DNA of 64,000 nucleotides from Robiginitomaculum sp. (lineage in GTDB: Bacteria > Pseudomonadota > Alphaproteobacteria > Caulobacterales > Maricaulaceae): positions 151,542-215,541 of the forward strand of contig JAJFFS010000015.1 of NCBI GenBank assembly GCA_021776515.1. The letters run 5' to 3'. Every line of letters begins with the position of its first letter. The first letter of the stretch is position 1. Position numbers and translations under genes: made by a program. Below, in pieces: positions 55,451 to 63,833 of the stretch. The notes under the pieces were generated by a model. It saw only the letters and a program-made list of their open reading frames with translations, was not told where the DNA came from and searched no databases.

Positions 55451-55574
55451 CTACATTTGAGCGCAAAATGTCAAACCCGTGTCAGGCACGCAAGAGTAAG
55501 CTGCATCAGGGGAGGTTTTTATCTGAGTTTCGCCGTGTTGGCGTAAAGACTATGCGTATGCACATGTTTAGGCT

Positions 55575-56750
55575 ATGGGTAAAAAAAATACCGGGGAAGT
55601 CTTTAAAAAAATGCTGCCTATCTACGCTTTACCAGACCATGAGGTTGTTAAGCGGCTCTTGCCGGGCCGCTTCGACACGCTGGTGCCTGATGAAGTAGCC
55701 ATAGAGCGTATAAGGTCCACGCCTGGACTAATCCCTGCGGCTATTGAACCAGCCAATAACAATGAGCAAAGCGGGCGGGTTTACTGGATAGATATTGGCA
55801 CACACCCTTATCGGGACTGGCAGCATCTGTTTACCATAGAACGCCTGGCGCAGGCAGGCATGATTCAAGAGGCCTTTGCCTCATCTCTTGATGTCCTTGA
55901 AATACATGACCTTATCACGGATGCGCTGTTACCTACCGGGTTTATTTTTCATACCTCGCGGTGTGGTTCTACGTTGCTGGGCAAAGCACTGGCCCGCAGG
56001 CCAGAACATTGCGTGGTCAACCAGGGTGGTCCGTTACAACGCGGTTTCTGGGCAGCGCAAACAAATGACTGGCAAAACGAACTGCCAAATGACAAGCGTA
56101 CGATAACCATGTTCCGCAATCTGGTTTTTGCCCTGACGCGCCCGCGTTTGGGTACTGAAAAACATAGTTTTGTAAAGTTTATCAGTTGGAATACGTTATA
56201 TCTTGATTTTATTGCCCGAGCCTTTCCCGAAGTTCACTGTCTTTTTCTTTTCCGCAATCCAGTAGAAGTCATTGCATCGGTTATTAAGGAAACCACAGCT
56301 GTTTTAGTGGCCAGAGACTGGCCTCAAGCGTCTTTTTTAACAGGGAAAGGTCTGGCCGAGACTCAAAAAATGAGCGATGCGGTTTATCTGGCGCATTGTT
56401 ATAACAATTATTTCAATACGATAATGCAATCACCCATGGCAAAAATAAAGGCTTTAGATTATCATAACCTTAGACCTGATACATTCGGGGAAGTTTTGAA
56501 ATTTGGATTTTCCTTTACGCCAAACAAGCAGGTGATTGCTGATATGTGTACACAGTTTCGCTTCCATTCAAAGGATGATTCTGATACGAGCACGTTCCAA
56601 AGCGATGGCATTGCCAAACAGGCGGCCATTGTCGACGAAGATAAAGTACAAATAGAGCGTATTACATCGGCGCTGCTTGAAAATTTACGAGCGGCACCAA
56701 ACACTCTTTTTGGGGTTAAGTTATGTGGTTCCCTGGGAGCCGCAAATTGA
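55575..56750 (+). CDS. Sulfotransferase family protein
   Basis: A 391-residue protein with the PAPS-binding P-loop-like motif FIFHTSRCGSTLLGKALARR (about residue 117-136) and the second PAPS motif FLFRNPVEVIASV. Sulfotransferases move sulfate to alcohols, amines or sugars. The first about 110 residues form an additional helical domain. The start is uncertain; ATG 55575 is the first in frame. It is followed 16 bp later by a GT2 glycosyltransferase, so a sulfated glycan or small molecule is possible. Confidence 0.8.
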   Translation: MGKKNTGEVFKKMLPIYALPDHEVVKRLLPGRFDTLVPDEVAIERIRSTPGLIPAAIEPANNNEQSGRVYWIDIGTHPYRDWQHLFTIERLAQAGMIQEAFASSLDVLEIHDLITDALLPTGFIFHTSRCGSTLLGKALARRPEHCVVNQGGPLQRGFWAAQTNDWQNELPNDKRTITMFRNLVFALTRPRLGTEKHSFVKFISWNTLYLDFIARAFPEVHCLFLFRNPVEVIASVIKETTAVLVARDWPQASFLTGKGLAETQKMSDAVYLAHCYNNYFNTIMQSPMAKIKALDYHNLRPDTFGEVLKFGFSFTPNKQVIADMCTQFRFHSKDDSDTSTFQSDGIAKQAAIVDEDKVQIERITSALLENLRAAPNTLFGVKLCGSLGAAN

Positions 56751-56766
56751 AAAGTGGATACAGTCT

Positions 56767-57528
56767 ATGAGTGGTGTTGCAACTCCGGTCCTATTGTCGG
56801 TTATCATTCCGAATCATAATTATGGCCAGTTTATTGGTGAAACCATAGCTAGCCTGGCACGGCAGGATTATTCTCCGATGGAAATCGTCATTGTTGATGA
56901 TGCCAGTTCGGATAATTCGGTCGAAGTGATTAACGAGCAAATAGCGTCCTATAAAGGCAAGCTCGACATCACTCTGATTGAAGTAAAGAAAAATGCCGGC
57001 AAGGTGGCAGCGGTCAATCGCGCCATGGAAGTGGTAACCGGGCAATATTGTCTATTACTGGATTCTGACGACTATCTGATGGATAACCATATTGTACGCT
57101 GCCTGGCCGTTCTGGAACGGGCGCGCGCAGAAGAGACGCATGTGGGCTTTGTCTATATGGATTGCCATTTAATCTCCAGCAATGGTGAATTTCTGGAACG
57201 TGGACGCTCTGCTCCCTTTGATGCCGAACTTATTCAAACGCTTAGCTATATTCCCGAGCCTGCCTTGGTCGTGATGGAAGCTATGAAGCAATGCGCGCCA
57301 TTTGATGAAACCGTTCGCAAGGGCACTAAACAGGACAAATGGTGTCGCATCATCGCCAATGGCTGGACCGGTGCCTACATTCCCGAAGCCCTCTTTTGTT
57401 ATCGTATGCACGATCACAATTTGTCTGGCATCGGTGCCCGGGTTCAAAAAGAAGTTGAAAACGGCAAAACCGGCGAACGTATCCTGTCGGGCTATTGGCC
57501 CGTTGCTTCACGCAAAAAAACGGGCTGA
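56767..57528 (+). CDS. Family 2 glycosyltransferase
   Basis: A 253-residue GT-A fold enzyme: LLSVIIPNHNYGQFIGETIASLARQDYSPMEIVIVDDASSDNS, then the metal/nucleotide motif YCLLLDSDDYLMD. It transfers a sugar from a nucleotide donor; donor and acceptor are unknown. ATG 56767 gives the standard family start; an upstream TTG at 56677 runs inside the sulfotransferase gene. No membrane segment is visible. Neighbours are a sulfotransferase and, 293 bp on, an ABC exporter. Confidence 0.9.
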   Translation: MSGVATPVLLSVIIPNHNYGQFIGETIASLARQDYSPMEIVIVDDASSDNSVEVINEQIASYKGKLDITLIEVKKNAGKVAAVNRAMEVVTGQYCLLLDSDDYLMDNHIVRCLAVLERARAEETHVGFVYMDCHLISSNGEFLERGRSAPFDAELIQTLSYIPEPALVVMEAMKQCAPFDETVRKGTKQDKWCRIIANGWTGAYIPEALFCYRMHDHNLSGIGARVQKEVENGKTGERILSGYWPVASRKKTG

Positions 57529-57774
57529 CAAAGGGTATCACCGCCATAAAGGCAACTATCTATTGTTACTCGCTATTCAATTCCGGCCTTCACCGGGATT
57601 GTGAAAATAAAGATACCTCGCATTTTCAACAGGGCCAGAACCTGTTAATTTCGCCCGTTCTGTGCGTGCCTGCTCGATAGGTAAGTGCAAACAGCGACGA
57701 TAAGTCTGCGCAAAAAAGGACAAACCTGCCCTTCGTCGACTTTACTGGCATCTCAACCTTTCCTTTCAAACAGA

Positions 57775-57786
57775 ATTACATGTAAT
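57775..57786. promoter_or_regulatory. Palindrome ATTACATGTAAT upstream of the ABC exporter
   Basis: A perfect 12-bp palindrome whose central ten bases TTACATGTAA equal those of the MarR/monooxygenase operator at 42599-42610. It lies 35 bp before the ABC transporter start codon. The rest of the 293-bp gap 57529-57821 shows no gene and no clear terminator. Confidence 0.5.
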
Positions 57787-57821
57787 AAATGTGTCCTGAC
57801 CCTAATAAAAAGAGACTGTAC

Positions 57822-59717
57822 ATGGCGCAAGACCCTCCACCGACATCAACTCATGAGATGCCTCGTGGGCAGGTGGATACCGACCGCGGTTCATCATTTG
57901 CAGCAGAGCTGCAACATGATCGGGATCATCGCAAAAAATCCAGAAATGCAAAACCGCTGCGTCGACTAGTTCCGTTTATTCTGAAATACCCCGGACTTCT
58001 GATTGCCTTTCTGATTTTCCTTACTCTTGCTTCTACGTTGACACTTTTATTACCTGTTGCGTTTCGCCTGGTTGTTGATTGCGGATTTTCCGGTGCGGTA
58101 AATTCTGAAATTTGCCAACAATTTGCCTTTGGCGACCACTTGGCTGGGTATTTCGGTGCCGGGATTGTTTTAGCCCTTTTACTTGGCCTTACGGGTTCGC
58201 TGCGTTACTATTTTATCAGCCGCCTCGGCGAGCGTGTTGTCGCCGATTTACGCCGCGCTGTTTATGATCATCTTTTGTGCCTAAGCCCAGGATATTATGC
58301 TTTCGTCCGCACGGGCGAAGTGCTTTCACGATTAACTACGGATACCACGTTAATCCAGACCGTTGTCGGCTCCTCCATTTCTGTTGCCTTGCGAACTATT
58401 GCGACAACGCTTGGTGCCCTCATCCTCATGGTTGTTGTTAGTTGGAAACTGGCCTTGCTTATGCTTGCGGTTGGCCCTGTGATCCTGGGGCCAATATTTT
58501 TCTTTGGGCGACGCGTGCAACGGCTTTCGCGCCTTAGCCAGGACAGCCTTGCCAATGCCTCGGCCCGCGCTGGTGAAAGCCTGCGTGCCATTGAAACTGT
58601 ACAGGCCTTCACACGAGAAAAACAGGAAAGGTCAAATTTTGCACGCGCCGTGGAAACCACATTTGATGTCGCCTTGCGGCGCATTCGCGTACGCGCTTTG
58701 ATGACGGGCATTATTTCCACTTTTGTGCTGAGCGGCTTGATCGCAGTCTTGTGGTTCGGTGCCGTCCAAGTGCAAAGCGGAACCATGACGCCAGGCGCCA
58801 TGACACAGTTTATTATGTACGCTTTTGTTGCCGTCATGGGCGTTGGTGTCATGACCGAAACTTACGCAGAGATTATGCGTGCCGCCGGAGCAACAGAACG
58901 TCTGATGGAGTTATTGGCCGCAACACCAGAGATTACACAACCAGAAAACCTGACGGCAGATATACCAATTATACGTGGTGAAGTCACATTTTCGGATGTC
59001 GATTTTTATTATCCAGCACGGCCGGAAACGATGATTTTGAACCAGGTTTCATTAAAGGCAAAGCCGCGCCAAACCATAGCCCTGGTCGGCCCCTCCGGCG
59101 CGGGCAAAAGCACGATGTTCCAGCTCCTCCTTCGGTTTTATGACCCGCAATCAGGCACCATCAGTCTTGATGGCACAGACATTAAAAAACTTGACCCGAA
59201 AACCTTGCGCAAAGCGATATCTATTGTGCAGCAAAATGCGCCGCTTTTTTCTGGCTCGGTGGCAGAAAATATCCGTTTTGGCGAACCATCAGCAAGCGAT
59301 GATGAGGTGCGCGCTGCCGCGAAAACGGCGAATGCCCACGCGTTTATCACCGCGCTCCCTGAGGGGTATGATACAGTGCTTGGCGAAAACGCAACAACAC
59401 TATCGGGTGGCCAACGGCAACGCTTGGCGATTGCCCGGGCGGTGTTGCGTGATGCCCCTATTTTACTGCTGGATGAGGCTACAAGTGCACTTGATTCTGA
59501 AAATGAGCGGGCCATTCAGGATGCATTTGAAACCATATCGGCAAATCGAACGACAATCGTTATTGCACACCGACTGGCTACAATATTGCGGGCAGATGCT
59601 ATCGTGGTCATGGATGGGGGTCGAATTATTGACCAGGGCACCCATAGTGAACTTCTCGCACGCGGTGGCCTTTACACCCGCCTTGCCGAACTCCAGTTTG
59701 GTAACCAAAAACCGTAG
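57822..59717 (+). CDS. ABC exporter, fused permease and ATPase
   Basis: A 631-residue half-transporter: a polar N-terminal extension of about 45 residues, six transmembrane segments to about residue 330, then an ATPase with Walker A GPSGAGKST (about 423), signature LSGGQRQR (about 526) and Walker B ILLLDEATSAL (about 546). Related proteins are the MsbA-related exporters common in Alphaproteobacteria. Substrate unknown; export of a product of the sulfotransferase/glycosyltransferase pair is only suggested by position. ATG 57822 is chosen over ATG 57789, which lacks a ribosome site. Confidence 0.9.
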   Translation: MAQDPPPTSTHEMPRGQVDTDRGSSFAAELQHDRDHRKKSRNAKPLRRLVPFILKYPGLLIAFLIFLTLASTLTLLLPVAFRLVVDCGFSGAVNSEICQQFAFGDHLAGYFGAGIVLALLLGLTGSLRYYFISRLGERVVADLRRAVYDHLLCLSPGYYAFVRTGEVLSRLTTDTTLIQTVVGSSISVALRTIATTLGALILMVVVSWKLALLMLAVGPVILGPIFFFGRRVQRLSRLSQDSLANASARAGESLRAIETVQAFTREKQERSNFARAVETTFDVALRRIRVRALMTGIISTFVLSGLIAVLWFGAVQVQSGTMTPGAMTQFIMYAFVAVMGVGVMTETYAEIMRAAGATERLMELLAATPEITQPENLTADIPIIRGEVTFSDVDFYYPARPETMILNQVSLKAKPRQTIALVGPSGAGKSTMFQLLLRFYDPQSGTISLDGTDIKKLDPKTLRKAISIVQQNAPLFSGSVAENIRFGEPSASDDEVRAAAKTANAHAFITALPEGYDTVLGENATTLSGGQRQRLAIARAVLRDAPILLLDEATSALDSENERAIQDAFETISANRTTIVIAHRLATILRADAIVVMDGGRIIDQGTHSELLARGGLYTRLAELQFGNQKP

Positions 59718-59771
59718 AACAACACCCTGAAAGACCAACCTTGAACCGCACCAAAGGGCGCGACTGCGCCC

Positions 59772-59813
59772 CGGCGATCGTTCGCCGCCCCGTCGGAGGC
59801 GCTTCTTCGCGCC
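59772..59813. other. Hairpin cluster upstream of mobC, candidate oriT
   Basis: Two inverted repeats lie in 42 bp: CGGCGA-TCGT-TCGCCG (59772-59787) and GGCGC-TTCTTC-GCGCC (59798-59813). Origins of transfer commonly lie next to the mobilization genes and contain inverted repeats beside the nick site. No nick sequence can be assigned by eye. Confidence 0.35.
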
Positions 59814-59866
59814 GCGAGACAAGAAAATTGGTGTCCTCAAGCAGCGAAGCGGTAGGACAGCTAAAA

Positions 59867-59983
59867 ATGGTGCCCCTAGCGGAACCAGACTTGAACCAAT
59901 TCATTGATGTTCTAGCAGAATGGGATACCGAACTTAAAGCCTTAAATATACCAGAGTTAAATAATCCGGGGATGGAACCATGA
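59867..59983 (+). CDS. Small protein (38 aa) directly upstream of mobC
   Basis: A 38-codon frame (MVPLAEPDLNQFIDVLAEWD...) with AGGA nine bases before its ATG and a four-base overlap with the mobC start (ATGA at 59980-59983). The overlap and acidic helical composition suggest a real, translationally coupled small protein. The same frame is open back to 59741, but that part lies in the GC-rich hairpin region. No family is recognised. Confidence 0.5.
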   Translation: MVPLAEPDLNQFIDVLAEWDTELKALNIPELNNPGMEP

Positions 59984-60426
59984 GCCATTCCCCCTCTTCC
60001 TCAAAACCTGTTCAGCCTAACCGTGCTTTCACCAAAGCAGCGCAGGATTATTCACGTAAAAACTTCAAAGAAGTTGGCGAGCTGTATTCCTTTCGCCTGA
60101 CCCCTTCTGAAAAAGCCCTGCTCAAGGAAAAAGCCGGAAGGTTTCCCGTGAGTGTCTATATCCGGCAATGCACCCTCGGCAAAGATACCGTGCCACGCCG
60201 AAAATTACGCACGCCTTCCACCGATCAAAAAGCCCACGCCCGCCTTTTGGGGGTGCTTGGGCAGTCACGGCTGGCCGCCAATATGAACCAGATTGCCAAG
60301 GCTGCGAATATGGGAGCATTGCCGGTTACGGATGATCTTCTGGATGAACTAAACCAAGCCTGCGCCGATATTGCGGCCATGCGGCAAGATTTAATCGCTG
60401 CGCTTGGCATCGTGGCAAAGGATTGA
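59980..60426 (+). CDS. Mobilization protein MobC-like
   Basis: A 148-residue accessory mobilization protein: a ribbon-helix-helix-like core (YSFRLTPSEKALLKEKAG, VSVYIRQCTLG) followed by the MobC helix RLLGVLGQSRLAANMNQIAKAANMGALPVTDDLLDELNQACADI. Such proteins bind near oriT and help the relaxase open the strands. It ends three bases before the relaxase ATG. Confidence 0.88.
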   Translation: MSHSPSSSKPVQPNRAFTKAAQDYSRKNFKEVGELYSFRLTPSEKALLKEKAGRFPVSVYIRQCTLGKDTVPRRKLRTPSTDQKAHARLLGVLGQSRLAANMNQIAKAANMGALPVTDDLLDELNQACADIAAMRQDLIAALGIVAKD

Positions 60427-60429
60427 GCC

Positions 60430-61671
60430 ATGATCCTTGTTGGCAATCAGCGCGGCGGTGCGCAGGATTTAGCGGTGCATCTGATGAAGCCAGAGAATGA
60501 GCATGTAGATGTGCATGAGGTGCGGGGCTTTGCTGCATCATCCTTACATGGGGCGTTTAATGAAGTCTATGCGCTGTCGCGTGGCACACAGTGCAAGAAG
60601 TTCCTTTATAGCCTGTCGATCAATCCTCCGGCGAACAAACAGGTTTCAACGGATGAATTTATTGCCGTGATAGATCGCGCAGAGAAAACGTTGGGGCTTG
60701 AAAACCAACCCCGCGCCATTGTCTTTCATGAAAAGCACGGTCGCCGCCATGCGCATTGCGTATGGAGCCGGATCAATACCAAAGAGATGAAAGCGGTTCA
60801 TATGCCCTATGACCGCAAAAACCTTGTTGACCTTACTCGCGTACTCTTCATCGAACATGGCTGGGATATGCCGGATGGCCTGATTGACAAGACAAATCGT
60901 AATCCGCGCAACTTTACGCTGGCTGAGTGGCAACAAGCCAAAAGGCAAGGCAAAGACCCTCGCGCCATTAAAACGGCGTTACAAGATTCGTGGGCCATAT
61001 CCGATAGCAAGGCAGCGTTCACACAGGCTTTGCAGGAACGCGGGTATTGGTTGGCACGCGGTGATAGGCGCGGCTTTGTGGTGTTGGATCACAAGCAGGA
61101 GGTTTATAACTTGCCCAAATGGCTTGGTTTGAAAACCAAAGAAGTGAGTGGCCGTTTGGGGAAAAGCAAAGATTTGCCAAGTGTGGCGGAAACACAAACC
61201 CTGATTACCAATGATATGGGTAAAACATTTGACCGCCTCTCCGGTGAGCTATCAGACGAAAACGCCAAAACCCGCACCGCCTTTGAGCGCCGCCGCAAGG
61301 CACTGGTCACGCGGCAACGAATGCAGCGCCAAGCTCTGAAAGAGCGTCAAGGTAAACGCCGCGACCATGAGAACAAAACCAGGCAGGCCAGATTTAGAAA
61401 AGGCCTAAGCGGTGTGTGGGATTACTTACGCGGTGAGCACAAGCGCATTCAGAAACAAAATGAGCGCGAAGCTGGTGCCGCCATGAAACATGACCATAAA
61501 GAGCGCGATATGCTGATCCACAGCCATTTAACCGAGCGCAGGCACATTAAAATATTCCGCTATAATGTCCTTCGCAAACATGAAGTCATGCAGGAAAAGC
61601 TGGCGCATGATAGGCTGGATTTGGAAAGAAATATGCAGGGCTACAAAAACACATATACGCCAGAATTGTAA
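60430..61671 (+). CDS. Relaxase/mobilization nuclease (MobA/VirD2 type)
   Basis: A 413-residue relaxase. The catalytic region shows VFHEKHGRRHAHCVWSRI, with His100, His103, His107 and His109, matching the HxH-type metal site; an early Tyr (Tyr48 or Tyr60) may be the nucleophile. The C-terminal third is a very basic, helical segment (KTRTAFERRRKALVTRQRMQ). It would nick oriT and lead the strand into a recipient using a helper transfer system. Length is normal for small mobilizable elements. Confidence 0.9.
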   Translation: MILVGNQRGGAQDLAVHLMKPENEHVDVHEVRGFAASSLHGAFNEVYALSRGTQCKKFLYSLSINPPANKQVSTDEFIAVIDRAEKTLGLENQPRAIVFHEKHGRRHAHCVWSRINTKEMKAVHMPYDRKNLVDLTRVLFIEHGWDMPDGLIDKTNRNPRNFTLAEWQQAKRQGKDPRAIKTALQDSWAISDSKAAFTQALQERGYWLARGDRRGFVVLDHKQEVYNLPKWLGLKTKEVSGRLGKSKDLPSVAETQTLITNDMGKTFDRLSGELSDENAKTRTAFERRRKALVTRQRMQRQALKERQGKRRDHENKTRQARFRKGLSGVWDYLRGEHKRIQKQNEREAGAAMKHDHKERDMLIHSHLTERRHIKIFRYNVLRKHEVMQEKLAHDRLDLERNMQGYKNTYTPEL

Positions 61672-61681
61672 TTGCAAAAAT

Positions 61682-61694
61682 TAATTGTCAATTA
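61682..61694. promoter_or_regulatory. Operator-like palindrome TAATTGTCAATTA before the toxin gene
   Basis: AATTG and CAATT flank a central T, giving an 11-13 bp palindrome 39 bp before the toxin ATG. Promoter-like TTGCAA (61672) and TATAGT (61693) flank it with 15-base spacing. Autorepression by the antitoxin is the normal pattern. Confidence 0.5.
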
Positions 61695-61732
61695 TAGTAG
61701 ACACATGTTACCATACAGAAAGTAGAGCTTAG

Positions 61733-62071
61733 ATGGCAAAAGCAGCAACGCCCAAAGAAATAGTCATTTATCGTGATGAAAGAGGCAATCGGCCATTTTC
61801 TGAATGGCTAGATGGTTTGAAAGATATAAAGGTGCGGCAACGAATTTTGGCGCGTTTGAGACGGTTAGAACAAGGAAATTTTGGAGATTGCAAACCAATT
61901 GGTGAGGGTCTTTCAGAATTAAGATTGTTTTTTGGTGCTGGATACCGCGTCTATTTCGGTGAAAATGCGGGTCAAATTGTCATTATTTTATGTGGCGGCG
62001 ATAAAGCCAGCCAAAACAAGGACATTAAAATAGCAAAGGCACGTTGGAAGGAGCACAGGAAAAATGAGTAA
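61733..62071 (+). CDS. RelE/ParE-superfamily addiction-module toxin
   Basis: A 112-residue toxin of the 'addiction module killer protein' type: FSEWLDGLKDIKVRQRILARLRRLEQGNFGDCKPIGEGLSELRLFFGAGYRVYF, then IILCGGDKASQNKDI. The family is expected to act on translation, but the target is not shown here. Toxin precedes antitoxin, and the genes overlap by eight bases, as is usual for this family. Upstream is a palindromic operator. Confidence 0.9.
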   Translation: MAKAATPKEIVIYRDERGNRPFSEWLDGLKDIKVRQRILARLRRLEQGNFGDCKPIGEGLSELRLFFGAGYRVYFGENAGQIVIILCGGDKASQNKDIKIAKARWKEHRKNE

Positions 62072-62387
62072 GCAGAATTACGACACACTGGATCAGGTTG
62101 AAGCGAAATATTTGCGTGACCATCCAGAAGAAATTGACAGTTACATGGAAACTCTATTTGAGGAGTTTGCCGAGACAGGCGATACGGGGGCGCTGCTGTC
62201 CTCGTTGCGTGTGGTTGCACAAGTTAAAGGCATGGCCAAACTCGCCGAACAAGTTGGCTTAACACGCGGCGGATTTTACAAAGCGCTGTCATCAAAGGGT
62301 AATCCGCGTTTTGAAAATATCAATGCGATTATCAATGCCTTTGGCTATCAGCTTATGCCGCAGAAAATTGATAGCCACGTTTCATGA
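62064..62387 (+). CDS. Cognate addiction-module antitoxin
   Basis: A 107-residue antitoxin: an acidic N-terminal part (YLRDHPEEIDSYMETLFEEF) and a helix-turn-helix with AEQVGLTRGGFYKALSSKGNPRFENINAIINAFGYQL, the signature of the antidote proteins paired with this toxin family. It should neutralise the toxin and repress the operon. It overlaps the toxin gene by eight bases and is followed 15 bp later by a HigA-like gene. Confidence 0.9.
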   Translation: MSKQNYDTLDQVEAKYLRDHPEEIDSYMETLFEEFAETGDTGALLSSLRVVAQVKGMAKLAEQVGLTRGGFYKALSSKGNPRFENINAIINAFGYQLMPQKIDSHVS

Positions 62388-62402
62388 GGAAGAGAGCGCG
62401 CC

Positions 62403-62714
62403 ATGAATATGCACACACCGGCCCATCCGGGCCAAATTGTTAAAGACCTGATCGGCGAAGCCGGTTTAAGCATTGTTGCGGCGGCGGAGCGCCTCGGCGT
62501 ATCGCGCCAGCAACTGACCCGCCTTATCGGCGAAAAATCCGGCATATCGCCAGAAATGGCGCTGCGGCTGGAGGCCGTATTTGGCTCCACGGCGGAAGCA
62601 TGGATGAGGATGCAGGATGCATGGGAACTGGCGCAAGTACGTTCTCAAGCCGGTGATATTATTGCCGGGTTAAAGCGTATTGATGGCGCTGAAATTCAAG
62701 GGCAAGCTGGCTGA
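62403..62714 (+). CDS. HigA-family antitoxin, without an adjacent HigB
   Basis: A 103-residue XRE-type protein: HPGQIVKDLIGEAGLSIVAAAERLGVSRQQLTRLIGEKSGISPEMALRLEAVFGSTAEAWMRMQDAWEL, the standard HigA/VapI pattern. HigA normally follows a higB toxin; here its upstream neighbour is another antitoxin, so it is solitary or a remnant that now serves as extra protection or regulation. ATG 62403 has GGAAGAGAG upstream. Confidence 0.88.
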   Translation: MNMHTPAHPGQIVKDLIGEAGLSIVAAAERLGVSRQQLTRLIGEKSGISPEMALRLEAVFGSTAEAWMRMQDAWELAQVRSQAGDIIAGLKRIDGAEIQGQAG

Positions 62715-62718
62715 CTAT

Positions 62719-63390
62719 TCAAACTCCGTATAAATTTACCTGCTCTCGTTCACGCATTTGTTTCACGCCTGCCAATCGGCGGTTGGCATGATCGCAATAG
62801 TGCTGCTCAAGCTCAATTCCGATATAATCCCGCCCATTCAACGCTGCTGCTACGGCGGTTGTGCCGGAGCCTAGAAACGGATCTAAAACAAGATCGTTCG
62901 GCTTTGAGAAACTCCTTATAAGCGGCGCAATAACGCTTACGGCCTTTTCTGTCGGATGGGCTTTATTGCCGGAATACTCCCATGGCTGCACGTCAGAAAT
63001 CGGATTGTCAGGCTGGCGGGGGTAGCCCTTTGCCAGCAGAAATGCGGATTCATGACAATATCGGGCAAAGCCTGTTTTAGACACATAGGGTTTATGCCAG
63101 ACAAAATGCCCCACGGTATGAAAGCCAAGGCTTGCCCATTTATCAGTAAAAGCTGCTACCGCATTCCATCCATAAAAACTGATGCAATAGCTGTTCGGCT
63201 TCATGACCCGGTATATTTCATCAAAGACGGGCAGAACTGCGCCCGCATTATCATCATTGGCCAGTGTTCGCCCGTCCCTGTCTTTATAGCGGCACAGATA
63301 AGGCGGGTCTGTCACCACAAGATCAATACTGCCCTCTGGCACTTGTTTTAATAGATTTGCAGATTCTCCACATATAATTTGGTTTTCCAT
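62719..63390 (-). CDS. Orphan DNA methyltransferase, beta class (N6-A or N4-C)
   Basis: A 223-residue site-specific methyltransferase. Motif IV DPPY (28-31) precedes motif I DPFLGSGTT (170-178), the beta-class order. The central region between them should hold target recognition, and HPTEKAVSVIAPLI is typical. No restriction endonuclease gene is adjacent, so it may protect or mark the element. ATG 63390 has AAGGA upstream; the open extension to 63498 is rejected. Strand is opposite to the toxin-antitoxin genes. Confidence 0.9.
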   Translation of the reverse strand: MENQIICGESANLLKQVPEGSIDLVVTDPPYLCRYKDRDGRTLANDDNAGAVLPVFDEIYRVMKPNSYCISFYGWNAVAAFTDKWASLGFHTVGHFVWHKPYVSKTGFARYCHESAFLLAKGYPRQPDNPISDVQPWEYSGNKAHPTEKAVSVIAPLIRSFSKPNDLVLDPFLGSGTTAVAAALNGRDYIGIELEQHYCDHANRRLAGVKQMREREQVNLYGV

Positions 63391-63574
63391 TTTCTTGTCC
63401 TTCCGTAGGGGTTGGGGTTCGCATGAACCCTTGCCCACTGGCGAAGTCGGGGTGTGCAAACGGAAGGGAAAATCGACGTGGTTTTGGTGCGGGCGCACAA
63501 GCGGAGCGCGGAGCCACGGCCACGTCTATTTTTGCTGGAGTGCGCCGAGGGCGGGGCCGCCCTAAGCCTTGGAT

Positions 63575-63602
63575 ACAAAAATGCCGCCTTAAACGAGGCG
63601 GC
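63575..63602 (-). terminator. Rho-independent terminator of the recombinase transcript
   Basis: On the minus strand GCCGCCT / AGGCGGC forms a 7-bp stem with a 6-base loop and is followed by TTTTTG. It lies about 88 bp beyond the stop codon of the 47-residue ORF that follows the recombinase gene. Confidence 0.8.
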
Positions 63603-63689
63603 TCAATATTGCATCAGGGATTGAAGCCGAATGGCCAAGACCGCGCTTTGCGGGCTTGGTTCACGAAAGCCCGCCCGGATGCCCTCTTG

Positions 63690-63833
63690 TTACGACCCAC
63701 CCCGCGTAAGCGCATTAGACACCAGCGCCACACGCTCGCGTATCTTGCGGGTTTCCAGCTCAATGCGTTCCAGATCGGCCATAAGGTCAATCATCAGGTC
63801 TATGAGTTGTTCGTTTGTTGGCTTCTCACTCAT
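63690..63833 (-). CDS. Small protein (47 aa) overlapping the recombinase stop
   Basis: A 47-codon frame reading MSEKPTNEQLIDLMIDLMAD, then LERIELETRKIRERVALVSN and ALTRGGS. Its ATG overlaps the recombinase TGA (ATGA at 63830-63833), so it is probably co-translated. The sequence is amphipathic and likely coiled-coil. It might be a recombination directionality helper or a simple accessory; it is not recognised as an Xis family. Confidence 0.6.
   Translation of the reverse strand: MSEKPTNEQLIDLMIDLMADLERIELETRKIRERVALVSNALTRGGS

Noticed and set aside
58295..58852. 185-codon minus-strand frame opposite the ABC exporter membrane domain
   Set aside because: Antisense of hydrophobic coding sequence; no ribosome site or motif.
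59868..59900. tRNA 3'-end-like sequence on the minus strand (TTCAAGT loop and ACCA end)
   Set aside because: Spacing between the T-loop and acceptor arm is five bases too long and the stems do not pair. The sequence codes for the start of the 38-residue ORF, so a tRNA attachment site is not supported.
63391..63570. GC-rich region upstream of the methyltransferase as coding DNA
   Set aside because: Frames exist on both strands but lack ribosome sites, and their proteins are Arg/Pro-rich with no domain; likely non-coding regulatory or repeat DNA.
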